This document shows positions 17,914 to 26,471 of a stretch of DNA of 47,750 bases, piece by piece. The notes under the pieces are model-generated. The model made no database searches and was not told the DNA's origin. It saw only the letters and a list, made by a program, of their open reading frames with translations. The stretch is from Acidobacteriota bacterium (GTDB lineage: Bacteria; Acidobacteriota; Aminicenantia; Aminicenantales; Aminicenantaceae). Numbering within the stretch: the stretch's first letter is position 1; each line of letters opens with the position of its first letter. The translations under genes and the position numbers were made by a program. The stretch covers positions 1-47,750 of the forward strand of contig DAOVDI010000008.1 of assembly GCA_030669585.1 (NCBI GenBank), in the 5' to 3' direction.

Positions 17914-19878
17914 TCACATGATCAGTGGGGCAAATACAAGACTGACTACTGCCATAAGCTTGATAAGGATATTCATGGATGGGCCAGAGGTGTCTTTCAA
18001 AGGATCTCCAACAGTGTCAGCGATCACTGCGGCGGCATGCACTTCTGTCCCTTTTCCCCCAAAATGCCCTTCTTCAATATATTTCTTGGCATTATCCCAA
18101 GCCGCTCCTGTATTGGCCATGAATATGGCTAAAAGGACGCCGGATGCTGTAGCTCCTGCGAGAAAGCCACCGAGGGATTCTGCGCCCATAAAAAAGCCAA
18201 CCAGAAGTGGTGCTATGACGGCGGATATTCCGGGAAAGATCATTTCCCGGAGAGCGCTCCGCGTCACAATGTCGATACAACGGTCAGAATCGGGCTTTGC
18301 CCGGCCTTCCAGAAGGCCGGCAATCTCCCTGAACTGTCTTCTTATCTCATTGATCATTTTATCCGCGGCGCGTCCTACCGCTTTCATAGTCATAGCCGCG
18401 ATCAGGAAAGGCATCAGTGCTCCGAGAAAAAGTCCGATCACAGTATTTACATTGGTCAGACTGATTATCTGGATGCCGGTGGTTTTTTGGTAGGCAGAGA
18501 ACAGAGCCAATGCCGTCAATGCTGCGGATCCGATGGCGAACCCTTTTCCGATAGCCGCGGTCGTGTTCCCAGTTGCATCAAGTTTATCTGTGATCTTCCG
18601 GATTTTTCCCCCTGCTTTGGACATCTCGGCGATGCCACCAGCATTATCAGCAATAGGGCCATAGGAATCCGTGGTCATTACAATGCCAATAGTAGAAAGC
18701 ATTCCTACAGCGGCCAGAGCAATGCCGTAAAGCCCTGCAAATTTAAAGGAGACAAAAATGGCTGCAACAATGGTCAATAGAGGCAAAATAGTGCTCTGAA
18801 AACCGATGGCCATTCCGGTTATAATCATGGGTGCGCTTCCTGTCTGGGCGGTTTTAGCCAAAGTCTTGATAGGAGGGCCTGATGTGAAATATTCGCTTTC
18901 AAGCCCGATAAGAACACCTGCAACCATCCCACTTAATACGGTCCAAAATACACTGATGTCGGCAACAACGAGTTTGATGGCAATAAACGCTCCAGCGAGA
19001 AAAAGAATGCCACTGAAATAATAAGAGTTTCTCAGTGCGGACTGTGGGCTGAATTTATTCAGCATTTTTATGGAGAAAACCCCAAGTATCGAGCTGGCTA
19101 GTCCCCATGTGATCAATACCAGAGGGAGAGTAATGTAATTGATAGCCGGTGTCAGCGTGGCCCCGATAGCGATGGACGCAATGACCGATCCTACATAGGA
19201 TTCAAAAAGATCTGCTCCCATTCCAGCTGTATCTCCGACGTTATCTCCGACATTATCAGCGATAACTCCGGGATTTCTGGGATCGTCTTCCGGAATTCCG
19301 GCTTCGATCTTTCCCACAAGGTCGGCGCCGACATCCGCGCTTTTAGTAAAGATGCCTCCTCCTACTCTGGCAAATAATGCGACTGAACTTGCTCCCATTG
19401 CAAAACCGTTGATGATCTTTGGATCTTTTGTGAAAAGATAAATAAGACCGATGCCGGCTACTCCAAGAGCGGCAACTGAGATTCCCATTACAGCGCCTCC
19501 CTGGAATGCGATTGTCAATGCCTTGGCTGCTCCATGAGAGATGGCGCCCTGTGTGGTCCGGACTGCAGCACGGGTCGAACCTTTTAGGCCGATAAAACCG
19601 GCCAGCATTGAACATCCTGCGCCGGCAAGAAATGCAAGGCTGGTGAATATGGAGAAAAAATTCCATAGGATCAAAAAAACTACAGCGACAAATATGATGA
19701 TGAAGGTATATTCTCGACGTAGAAATACCATTGCTCCGGAATGAATAGCATCGGAGATCTCGATCATGGTTGTATTTCCCCTGGGGTATTTTTTTACGAG
19801 AAAGTACAAACCCAAGGCAAATGCCAGTCCTAGAAGACCGATAATAAAGGAATATTGAGTTAAATTTACTAAATCCAT
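17914..19878 (-). CDS. hppA: membrane-bound ion-pumping pyrophosphatase
   Basis: This enzyme couples PPi hydrolysis to ion export across the inner membrane. The product has 654 residues and about 15-16 helices. The catalytic loop motifs are clear: [38 protein letters not shown] and, at the C-terminal side, [32 protein letters not shown] carries Ala and Gly where K+-independent enzymes have Lys and Thr, which points to the K+-dependent class. [10 protein letters not shown] keeps the Glu in helix 6 in the position typical of Na+-pumping members rather than shifted as in plant H+ pumps. Na+ transport is therefore likely but unproven. A GAGGG ribosome site and its own promoter at 19907 are present. 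Confidence 0.96.
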   Translation of the reverse strand: MDLVNLTQYSFIIGLLGLAFALGLYFLVKKYPRGNTTMIEISDAIHSGAMVFLRREYTFIIIFVAVVFLILWNFFSIFTSLAFLAGAGCSMLAGFIGLKGSTRAAVRTTQGAISHGAAKALTIAFQGGAVMGISVAALGVAGIGLIYLFTKDPKIINGFAMGASSVALFARVGGGIFTKSADVGADLVGKIEAGIPEDDPRNPGVIADNVGDNVGDTAGMGADLFESYVGSVIASIAIGATLTPAINYITLPLVLITWGLASSILGVFSIKMLNKFSPQSALRNSYYFSGILFLAGAFIAIKLVVADISVFWTVLSGMVAGVLIGLESEYFTSGPPIKTLAKTAQTGSAPMIITGMAIGFQSTILPLLTIVAAIFVSFKFAGLYGIALAAVGMLSTIGIVMTTDSYGPIADNAGGIAEMSKAGGKIRKITDKLDATGNTTAAIGKGFAIGSAALTALALFSAYQKTTGIQIISLTNVNTVIGLFLGALMPFLIAAMTMKAVGRAADKMINEIRRQFREIAGLLEGRAKPDSDRCIDIVTRSALREMIFPGISAVIAPLLVGFFMGAESLGGFLAGATASGVLLAIFMANTGAAWDNAKKYIEEGHFGGKGTEVHAAAVIADTVGDPLKDTSGPSMNILIKLMAVVSLVFAPLIM

Positions 19879-19906
19879 GGGCGACCCTCGTATTAAATTT
19901 CCGTTA

Positions 19907-19936
19907 TTTATATCATAAAAAGATTCGTTATTGCAA
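19907..19936 (-). promoter_or_regulatory. sigma-70-like promoter of hppA
   Basis: On the minus strand, TTGCAA (19936-19931), an 18-bp spacer and TATAAA (19912-19907) lie 29 bp before the hppA start. Confidence 0.5.
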
Positions 19937-19940
19937 CGGC

Positions 19941-19968
19941 CTGGATTCCCGTTTCCACGGGAATGACG
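19941..19968. repeat. dRS3-like hairpin repeat, reverse orientation
   Basis: ATTCCC (19945-19950), 8 bp and GGGAAT (19959-19964), flanked by CTGG and GACG. The N8 is GTTTCCAC, so the stem is CCCGT/ACGGG. Confidence 0.8.
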
Positions 19969-19986
19969 GAGAGGCCAAGGAAAAAC

Positions 19987-20046
19987 AGTCTATAGAAGTC
20001 CATAGGAGTCCATTGAAGTCGTAGAAGTCTATTGAAGTCGAAGAAG
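19987..20046. repeat. 10-bp-period direct-repeat array, copy 2
   Basis: About six units of AGTCTATAGA/AGTCCATAGG type; two units are shortened by deletion. It is followed by a GGCCAAGGG purine-rich stretch, as in copy 4. Confidence 0.75.
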
Positions 20047-20070
20047 GCCAAGGGTTCAAGGCCTGCCTAT

Positions 20071-20098
20071 GCCTGTCTGCGTGCGGTCACGCACAGGC
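20071..20098. repeat. GC-rich imperfect hairpin
   Basis: Stem GCCTG plus TGCGTG, loop CGGT, then CACGCA plus CAGGC, with a two-base bulge on the left arm. No T-run follows, so it is not a standard terminator. Confidence 0.55.
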
Positions 20099-20220
20099 AG
20101 GCGTTGCATGAAGACAGGGGTCAAGGATTCGAGTGAAAAGAAAAGAGGCGAAAGGCCAAAGGCCAATGCAAAAGAGGCCCAAAGCCCAAAGCAGCTTAGC
20201 CCAAAGTCATTTAATTTCTG

Positions 20221-20275
20221 TCATTCCCGCGCAGGCGGGAATCCAGACGTCGTTCCTGCGAAAGCGGGAATCCAG
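20221..20275. repeat. two dRS3-like hairpins in tandem
   Basis: First unit: ATTCCC (20223-20228), GCGCAGGC, GGGAAT (20237-20242). The second unit (about 20250-20275) is degenerate on its left arm (GTTCCTGCG) and intact on the right (GCGGGAATCCAG). Confidence 0.75.
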
Positions 20276-20463
20276 CCAAGCAAGACAAACGATTTTTTCC
20301 TACTGCGAATGCGCCGCAACAAAGCAGATCGGCTTGCCCGAAGGGTGAAAAATGTCGATAATAAAAATAGGATTCAAGGATTCGAGGATTCTAGTGTTTT
20401 TCTTTCTAACAATTTAATAATGGATTGTCATAGTGTTTTTATTGTGTCCCGTTGAATTGAGTG

Positions 20464-20587
20464 CCTGGACTATTTACGAGTCGAGATTGATGCATCTGCA
20501 AGAGGTTGTTCGTGAAGCCGTATTTATATACTGCGAACGGACGGCATCACAGCAGATGGGATAAGATCGGCTTGTAAATTGTTCAGG
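20464..20587. repeat. element with inverted ends overlapping the miaB stop, copy 3
   Basis: The left end CCTGGACTATTTACGAGTC and the right end GCTTGTAAATTGTTCAGG (20570-20587) are imperfect inverted copies bounding 124 bp. The right end runs into miaB, and the TGA stop (20583-20585) lies inside its CCTGAAC. Confidence 0.55.
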
Positions 20588-21933
20588 TCAAACTGTGTCC
20601 GTGGAGACTGTATGATCCACACCCCGTAATCTTAACAATGACGAATTGTCCAATAACATTTTTATCAGAAACAAAGTTTACAACCTGGTAGCCCTCATTG
20701 CGGCCGGTATACCCTGTACTGTCTTTTTTGCTATGTCCCAGGCACAAAGTTTTAACGGTTTTTCCGATAAAAGATCTGTTGATCTCTAACTGAATATCTT
20801 TTTGGAGTGCCTGGAGATCGATAAGCCTTTTCTTTTTAACATCCAGTGCGACAGAATCTTCTTCCAGGGCAGAGGATGTCCGTGGCCGGGGAGAGTAGCG
20901 GAAGGAAAAAATATTTGTGTAGTGAACTTCTTTAAGAAGATTCAGAGTTTCTTGATATTCTTCATCAGTTTCCCCAGGATATCCAACAATGATATCTGTA
21001 CTTAAACTTATATCAGGCATCAAATTGCGGAGGATCATTACCTTTTCCATATATTCTTCCCTTGTATACCTCCGTTTCATGCGTATCAATGTGGCTGTAG
21101 ATCCAGTCTGTACTGGAAGATGGAGAGAGTGACAGATCTTTTTATTTTCCTTCATAGCAAAAGCGGTCTCTTCTGTGAAATTTCTTGGATGAGAAGTGAT
21201 GAATCGAAGCCATTCGAAACCGCTTATACGGTTGATCTCATATAAAAGCTCTACAAATCCAAAATGGTTGTCAGGATCTTTGTAGGAATTGACATTTTGG
21301 CCCAATAAAATGATCTCTTTGTAATTTAGATCTGAAAGAGCTTTGATCTCATCCAGGATGAGGGTTTTTGGGCGGAATTTTTCTCGCCCCCTGGTAAAAG
21401 GAACAATACAATAGGAACAGAAATTGTTACAGCCTTCCATTATGGTGACAAAAGCGCTGTGCCTGCTTTTATGGATCACATGCGACTCAGAAGGCTTGTT
21501 CCAGTCACTGCTCCAGGTTGTGGATACTATCTTTTCTTTTTTATCCTGGGCTAGGATCTGAGGAATCTGCCTGTAGTTGTCCGGACCAACAACAAAATCA
21601 ATGATAGGTTTTGATTTAAGGAGTTCGGCCCGGTAGAGTTGGGCCATACATCCGATCACCCCGATCTTAGCATTATTTTTTTTTTTTAATATGTCCAAGG
21701 CGACCCAGCAGGGAGTAGAGCTTTTCCTCTGTTTTTTGCCGTACGGCACATGTGTTGATAATGATAAGATTGCTTTCTTCTAATGACAGCGCCGGTTGTG
21801 CGTTTAGGCTCTGAAGGCATCCTGCAACCAGCTCGGAATCATTTTCATTCATCTGGCAGCCAAACGTGTGGATATAGTATTTTAATCCGGTGTGTTCTTT
21901 TCTTTTGTTTTTATTCAATATCCGCCTGTACAT
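20583..21933 (-). CDS. miaB: tRNA 2-methylthio-N6-isopentenyladenosine synthase MiaB, split by a frameshift
   Basis: MiaB is a radical-SAM methylthiotransferase that modifies A37 of tRNAs reading UNN codons. Two frames make one protein of about 449 residues: N-terminal part 21933 to 21676, C-terminal part from there to 20583. The N-terminal part has the UPF0004 cluster Cys in [12 protein letters not shown] (C26) and NTCAVR (C62); the third Cys, in VIGCMAQ, is in the other frame. The C-terminal part has the radical-SAM [18 protein letters not shown] and a TRAM end. The frames meet in a run of twelve A (minus strand), after which the first frame stops at once. Loss of one A, or slippage to 11 or 14, restores the protein. 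All key residues are intact, so sequencing error or slippage is likelier than decay. Confidence 0.88.
21676..21687 (-). other. A12 homopolymer at the miaB frame junction
   Basis: Twelve T on the plus strand. In the upstream frame it reads ATT followed by four AAA and TAA; in the downstream frame it reads through AAT AAT GCT. The position corresponds to the linker between the second and third cluster Cys. Confidence 0.9.
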
Positions 21934-21971
21934 CCATACTTAATTAAGATGATGTACTCTATTTTCAATTG

Positions 21972-22000
21972 AATATACTCGTTCCAAAACAAATTTGCAA
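21972..22000 (-). promoter_or_regulatory. sigma-70-like promoter of miaB
   Basis: On the minus strand, TTGCAA (22000-21995), a 17-bp spacer and TATATT (21977-21972) lie 38 bp before the ATG at 21933. Confidence 0.5.
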
Positions 22001-22119
22001 TTGTCAGTCCATCACGTTCTGTCGAAATTTCTGAGCAAAAGTTTTTACATTTTATCCTTTTTTTATAAGAGTGGTTATAATATATTGTCAAAATGTATTA
22101 TTAATAATTTTGGAGAAAT

Positions 22120-23166
22120 ATGATGAAAGTAAAAATGAACCGGCGTGAATTTATCAAAAAAAGTTCTTCGGCAGTAGTAGGTGCTGGGATCGCGCTTAAT
22201 TCCAGTATAAATATTGACGCTGAACCGGCAAAATCAAGGGTTGTGGAAGTCATGCATTCCGGAGCTGTGAAAAACAAGCGAATAGTAGATGCACAGGCAG
22301 TTAAAGAAATGATTCGTATTGGAATAGAAACTTTAACAGATTCAAAAAATCCCTGGAAGCAGTTCATAAAACCGGAAGATAGGGTTGGGCTAAAGATAAA
22401 TACTCTTGGCCGTCCAATGCTTTATACACATCATGAGTTGATTAAGGCCGTAGCTGAAGAGCTTTTAGATATAGGTGTCAAGGAAAAAAATATCATTATT
22501 TGGGACCGGTTTGAAGGACATATGAAGAATTCTAATTTTACATTTAACAATACAGGTATTGGGATACAATGCTATGGCACAAATTCCCGTGAAAAAAGAG
22601 TAAAGAGAAGTGACATGAATGTATTTTATGAATCAAGCTTCGACGATCCCGGAAAAAGAGACAACAATGGAACGATCTCTCCTTTTTCGAAAATATTTAC
22701 TCAGGATTGTGACAAGATCATCAACATGGCGATCCTCAAGGATCACATGTTGTCTGGTGTCACGCTCTGCCTTAAGAATCTGGCTTACGGAGTTTGTAAT
22801 AATAATTACAGATTTCACGGAAAGGAACACATCGGGCCTTTTATTTCGGAATTCTGTGCAATGCCACAAATAAAAGAAAAGGTCGTTCTTCACATAATAG
22901 ACGGTCTTGAAGCATGTTTTGACAAAGGGCCGGTTCCAAGCAGTCCGAATGTTTTATATGCGCCAAAAACTCTATGGCTTGGTACAGATCCGGTTGCCCT
23001 GGATGCGGTTGGATTCCAGGTGATAGACGCCAAGAGAAAGGATGAAAGTCTTCCCCCTCTGTCTCAAACAGGGCGGCCGGTCGACCATATCAAGCTTGCA
23101 GCACAAAAAGGGGTTGGCACAGATGATCTCAGTAAGATCAAAATTGATAGGATCAAACTCAGTTAG
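22120..23166 (+). CDS. Tat-exported DUF362 protein
   Basis: The product has 348 residues. A twin-arginine signal (NRREFIKKS, then a weakly hydrophobic SAVVGAGIAL stretch) implies export of a folded, perhaps cofactor-bearing protein. The body matches the DUF362 pattern: PEDRVGLKINTLG near residue 88, NMAILKDHMLSGVTLCLKNLAYGV near 205, and LWLGTDPVALDAVGFQVID near 290. Three or four Cys are scattered, but there is no ferredoxin-like CxxCxxC, so no Fe-S domain is visible. GGAG precedes the ATGATG start. The DUF1846 gene starts 16 bp after its stop, suggesting an operon. The function is unknown. Confidence 0.85.
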   Translation: MMKVKMNRREFIKKSSSAVVGAGIALNSSINIDAEPAKSRVVEVMHSGAVKNKRIVDAQAVKEMIRIGIETLTDSKNPWKQFIKPEDRVGLKINTLGRPMLYTHHELIKAVAEELLDIGVKEKNIIIWDRFEGHMKNSNFTFNNTGIGIQCYGTNSREKRVKRSDMNVFYESSFDDPGKRDNNGTISPFSKIFTQDCDKIINMAILKDHMLSGVTLCLKNLAYGVCNNNYRFHGKEHIGPFISEFCAMPQIKEKVVLHIIDGLEACFDKGPVPSSPNVLYAPKTLWLGTDPVALDAVGFQVIDAKRKDESLPPLSQTGRPVDHIKLAAQKGVGTDDLSKIKIDRIKLS

Positions 23167-23182
23167 AAAGGATCATTCACAA

Positions 23183-24706
23183 ATGTTGAGTTTCAATCAA
23201 GGCTTTAACAATGAAAAATATCTGGAAAAACAGACTGCATCAATCATAGAAAGAGTTAAACTTTTTAATAACAAATTGTATCTTGAATTTGGAGGGAAGC
23301 TACTCTTTGATTTTCATGCCTCAAGAGTGCTGCCAGGTTACGATCCAAATATCAAGATGCGGCTTCTGCAAAATTTAAAGGATGAAGCTGAAATTTTACT
23401 TTGTATCTATGCAGGAGATATTGAACGCAAAAAAATCAGAGCGGATTTTGGAATCACTTACGATGCGGATGCAATGAAGCTAATTGATGATTTGCGGGAA
23501 TGGGGGCTTCAAATTTCATGTGTGATCATTACTCGATTCAATGGCCAAACTTCTGCGACAATATTTAAAAACAAGCTAGAACACCGGGGGATCAGAGTTG
23601 TGTTTCACAAATTTACAAAAGGATACCCTTCTGATATTGACGTTGTTGTAAGTGACGAAGGATATGGAAAAAATGAGTATATTCCTGTCAAAAAACCTCT
23701 CACAATAGTGACAGGTCCAGGGCCTGGAAGTGGTAAACTGGCAACATGTCTTTCTCAGATGTATCATGATTGTAAACGTGGAATTAAGTCAGGTTATGCA
23801 AAATTCGAGACGTTTCCTATTTGGAATATAGATTTAAAACACCCGGTCAATATTGCTTACGAAGCTGCTACGGCAGATATTGGAGATTATAATCTCATCG
23901 ATCCATTTCATATGGAAGCCTACGGTAAATCAGCAGTTAATTATAATCGGGATGTAGAAGTATTTCCTGTACTAAAGCGAATCATGGAAAAATTAATTGG
24001 CTCAAAGTTTATTTATCAATCACCGACCAATATGGGAGTCAATAACGCCAGAGAAGGAATTATGGATGACAACATTGTGCGAGAAGCTGCAAAACAAGAA
24101 GTCATTCGAAGATTTTTTCGCTATAACTGCGAATATGTGATGGGCTTTATAGAAAAAAAAGTGGTCGAGAAAATTGAAACACTCATGAAAGACCTAGAAG
24201 TTAAGCCCGAAGATCGTCGCGTCGTCAAACCGGCAAGAAATGCTGCTATGGATGCAAGTCAAAGAGAAAAAGGAAACAAAGGCATATTTTGCGGTGCAGC
24301 TATTGAACTTAAAAATGGCACAATTGTCACAGGAAGCAATTCCCCGCTGATGCATTCAGCCTCGAGCCTTATAATAAAAGCGATAAAAAAAAATGCAAAA
24401 ATCCCTGATGAAATCCGTCTATTACCAAAAGATGTCATAGAATCAATAGGCGGCCTAAAAAAGAATATTCTGCAGTCTAAAACAGTAAGCCTGGATTTGG
24501 AAGAAACTCTGATCGCTCTTAGTATAAGCGCTACCTCCAATACTGCAGCTAAACAGGCGATCAGTAGCCTGAAAGAGCTAAGAGAATGCGAGGTACACAT
24601 GACTCATATGCCTACACCTGGCGACGAGGCAGGATTAAAACGGTTGGGCGTTAACTTAACGAGTGAACCAAATTTTATAACACGAAATCTTTTTCCCGTA
24701 TATTAA
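23183..24706 (+). CDS. DUF1846/UPF0371-family protein
   Basis: This is a 507-residue soluble protein of the UPF0371/DUF1846 family. Family-like stretches are FGGKLLFDFHASRVLPGYDP near the start, ICVIITRFNGQ-type text, and the glycine-rich IVTGPGPGSGKLATCLSQMYHD, which resembles a nucleotide-binding loop. KFETFPIWNIDLKHPVNIAYEAATADI and YQSPTNMGVNNA follow. The length matches the family. The biochemical function is not established. The ATG at 23183 was chosen because the DUF362 gene ends at 23166; the frame is open upstream but only as an overlap with DUF362. The pair looks co-transcribed. It ends convergently 16 bp from recN without an obvious terminator. Confidence 0.85.
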   Translation: MLSFNQGFNNEKYLEKQTASIIERVKLFNNKLYLEFGGKLLFDFHASRVLPGYDPNIKMRLLQNLKDEAEILLCIYAGDIERKKIRADFGITYDADAMKLIDDLREWGLQISCVIITRFNGQTSATIFKNKLEHRGIRVVFHKFTKGYPSDIDVVVSDEGYGKNEYIPVKKPLTIVTGPGPGSGKLATCLSQMYHDCKRGIKSGYAKFETFPIWNIDLKHPVNIAYEAATADIGDYNLIDPFHMEAYGKSAVNYNRDVEVFPVLKRIMEKLIGSKFIYQSPTNMGVNNAREGIMDDNIVREAAKQEVIRRFFRYNCEYVMGFIEKKVVEKIETLMKDLEVKPEDRRVVKPARNAAMDASQREKGNKGIFCGAAIELKNGTIVTGSNSPLMHSASSLIIKAIKKNAKIPDEIRLLPKDVIESIGGLKKNILQSKTVSLDLEETLIALSISATSNTAAKQAISSLKELRECEVHMTHMPTPGDEAGLKRLGVNLTSEPNFITRNLFPVY

Positions 24707-24722
24707 GAGGATAATCTGGAGC

Positions 24723-26402
24723 TTATTCTCTGTGAAGAGAAACAGCGTTCTGCTCCAACATCTCTCTGGCATTTTGGCGGGATGTTGTTGTGATACGGCT
24801 TCCTGAGATCAAGCGGGCGATTTCTTCGACCCGTTCATCTAAAGTCAATTTTTTTATAGTCGTATAGGTTCGTTCGTTTTTTATGGTTTTATCAATTCGA
24901 TAGTGATGTTCTGCAAAGGATGCGATCTGGGGTAGATGGGTGATACAGATCACCTGGTTTTCTTTAGCCAGATTTTTCAGTTTAAGGGCGACAAAATCCG
25001 CGATCTTTCCTCCTATTCCGGAATCTATCTCATCAAAGATCAAAGTTTTGTAACAACCTTTTTCTTTCCCAATGGATTTTAATGCCAGCATTATCCGGGA
25101 AAGTTCCCCTCCTGAGGCGATTTTTCGAAGTGGTTTCAGATCTTCTCCGGGATTCGGGCTGATAAGAAACTCGACATCTTCGGTCCCTGTATCCTTGATG
25201 TTTGAGATGGTATCGTTCTGGGCCTTCCTGAGAATGATATCGATCTTTACTTTGGCCTTAGTCATACCCAGGTAGCTGATCTCTCGTTCGATGTCCTGTT
25301 CAAGTTTGCGGGCGTTTTTTATCCTTTCAGCCCGCAGTTTTTCAGCTATTTTGTAATAATCCAGGGTTTTTTCGCGAATGGAAATTTCCAGTTCCTCCAA
25401 TTTTTCCTGGCTGTGGCTGAGATCTTCTTGTTCGCTTTTACATTTTTCAAGGTGAATGAGTACCTCGTTGATATTCGCCCCATATTTTCGTTTGAGTTTT
25501 TCGATCTGGCTCAACCGTTCTTCGATGGATTCAAGTTTTTCAGGAGAAGAGCTTTGTTTTTCTTTAAAGGTCACAAGAAAATCGGATAGTTCGCGTACTG
25601 TGATGGATAACTGGTCCAAATTTTTCTGAGTATCCTTGAAGAATGTATGATATTCCTCCAGCTCTAGGATGATTTCTTGGAGCCGCGAAAGCTGAGGCAG
25701 GATAGAATTTTCCCGGTCATAGGAAAGGTTCAGAGACTCTGAAATTAGATTATTGATTTTTTCCGCATTCTTAAGGATATTCCGTTCCTGAAGGATCTCC
25801 TCATCCTCACCGGATAACAATCCCGCCTCTTCGATCTCGGTGATCTGGAATTGTAGAAAATCCAATCGTTGTACTCTTTCTTTCTCCCTGTTCTCAAGGT
25901 CGCGTTTTTCCCGAAGAATCCTGCGTAATTCCTGGGCTATCAGCCCGATTTCTTGCCTTATCAACATCGTTTCAGCATAAAGGTCGAGATAGTCGAGCTG
26001 ATTTTCGGTCTTGCGCAGAAAAACATGATCATTCTGGCCGTAAATATCCACCAGATCATTTCCCTGTTCTTTGAGAACCTTAACAGGAACAAGGGTTCCG
26101 TTAAAATACCCGCGGCCAGATCCTTGATCTGAGAGAATTCTCTGTGCGAATATTTCAGAATCTTCTTTATTAGAAGAAAGTGCGGCCTGTCTGGAAAGGA
26201 ATACCCCTTCAACGGAAATCTGTTTTTCGCCTGTACGGATCATGTCTTTGGACCCTTTTTCCCCCAGGATCAGTCTGATACCGTCTATAAGAATGGATTT
26301 TCCTGCTCCTGTTTCTCCGGTAAAAATAGTAAATCCTGGTTTCAATGCGAGTTCGATGTTTTCAATTGTCGCCAGGTTATGAATACAAAGAGATTTCAGC
26401 AT
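24723..26402 (-). CDS. recN: DNA repair protein RecN
   Basis: RecN is an SMC-like ATPase acting in double-strand-break repair. The protein has 559 residues. Walker A GETGAGKS lies near residue 30, long coiled-coil segments at about 150-370, the ABC signature ASGGELSRIMLALK near 435 and Walker B TLIFDEIDSGIGG near 460. VICITHLPQIASFA follows. It is the last gene of the minus cluster 31805-24723 and is separated by 69 bp from the subtilase gene, so it may have its own start of transcription. No SOS-type operator was recognised. Confidence 0.97.
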   Translation of the reverse strand: MLKSLCIHNLATIENIELALKPGFTIFTGETGAGKSILIDGIRLILGEKGSKDMIRTGEKQISVEGVFLSRQAALSSNKEDSEIFAQRILSDQGSGRGYFNGTLVPVKVLKEQGNDLVDIYGQNDHVFLRKTENQLDYLDLYAETMLIRQEIGLIAQELRRILREKRDLENREKERVQRLDFLQFQITEIEEAGLLSGEDEEILQERNILKNAEKINNLISESLNLSYDRENSILPQLSRLQEIILELEEYHTFFKDTQKNLDQLSITVRELSDFLVTFKEKQSSSPEKLESIEERLSQIEKLKRKYGANINEVLIHLEKCKSEQEDLSHSQEKLEELEISIREKTLDYYKIAEKLRAERIKNARKLEQDIEREISYLGMTKAKVKIDIILRKAQNDTISNIKDTGTEDVEFLISPNPGEDLKPLRKIASGGELSRIMLALKSIGKEKGCYKTLIFDEIDSGIGGKIADFVALKLKNLAKENQVICITHLPQIASFAEHHYRIDKTIKNERTYTTIKKLTLDERVEEIARLISGSRITTTSRQNAREMLEQNAVSLHRE

Positions 26403-26471
26403 AATGATTTCTATCTATATAATTATACAGATTATAACGAAATAGAGAAAGTATTTAGCTCAGCAGGCTGT

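Larger units (their letters stand above)
19879..20582. repeat. 704-bp repeat mosaic between miaB and hppA
   Basis: I see no credible gene; open frames here translate repeats. Left to right the gap holds the hppA promoter and a reverse dRS3-like hairpin (19941-19968). A 10-bp-period array (19987-20046) and a GC-rich hairpin (20071-20098) follow. The word TCAAGGATTCGAGTGAAAAG (20121-20140) and a purine-rich AAAGGCCAA spacer come next. The leader CTTAGCCCAAAGTCATTTAA (20195-20214), two dRS3-like hairpins (20221-20275) and the tail CAAGACAAACGA complete that module. A half element with CAGATCGGCTTGCCCG and the inverted-end element 20464-20587 fill the rest. Confidence 0.75.

Noticed and set aside
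20071-20098. Intrinsic terminator for a gene in the hppA-miaB gap
   Set aside because: The hairpin is not followed by a T-run on either strand.
20069-20455. A 128-codon open frame in the hppA-miaB gap
   Set aside because: It is made entirely of dispersed repeat modules, including two hairpins, and has no family pattern.
21676-21687. Terminator T-run
   Set aside because: The T12 tract on the plus strand has no hairpin before it and lies inside the miaB coding region.
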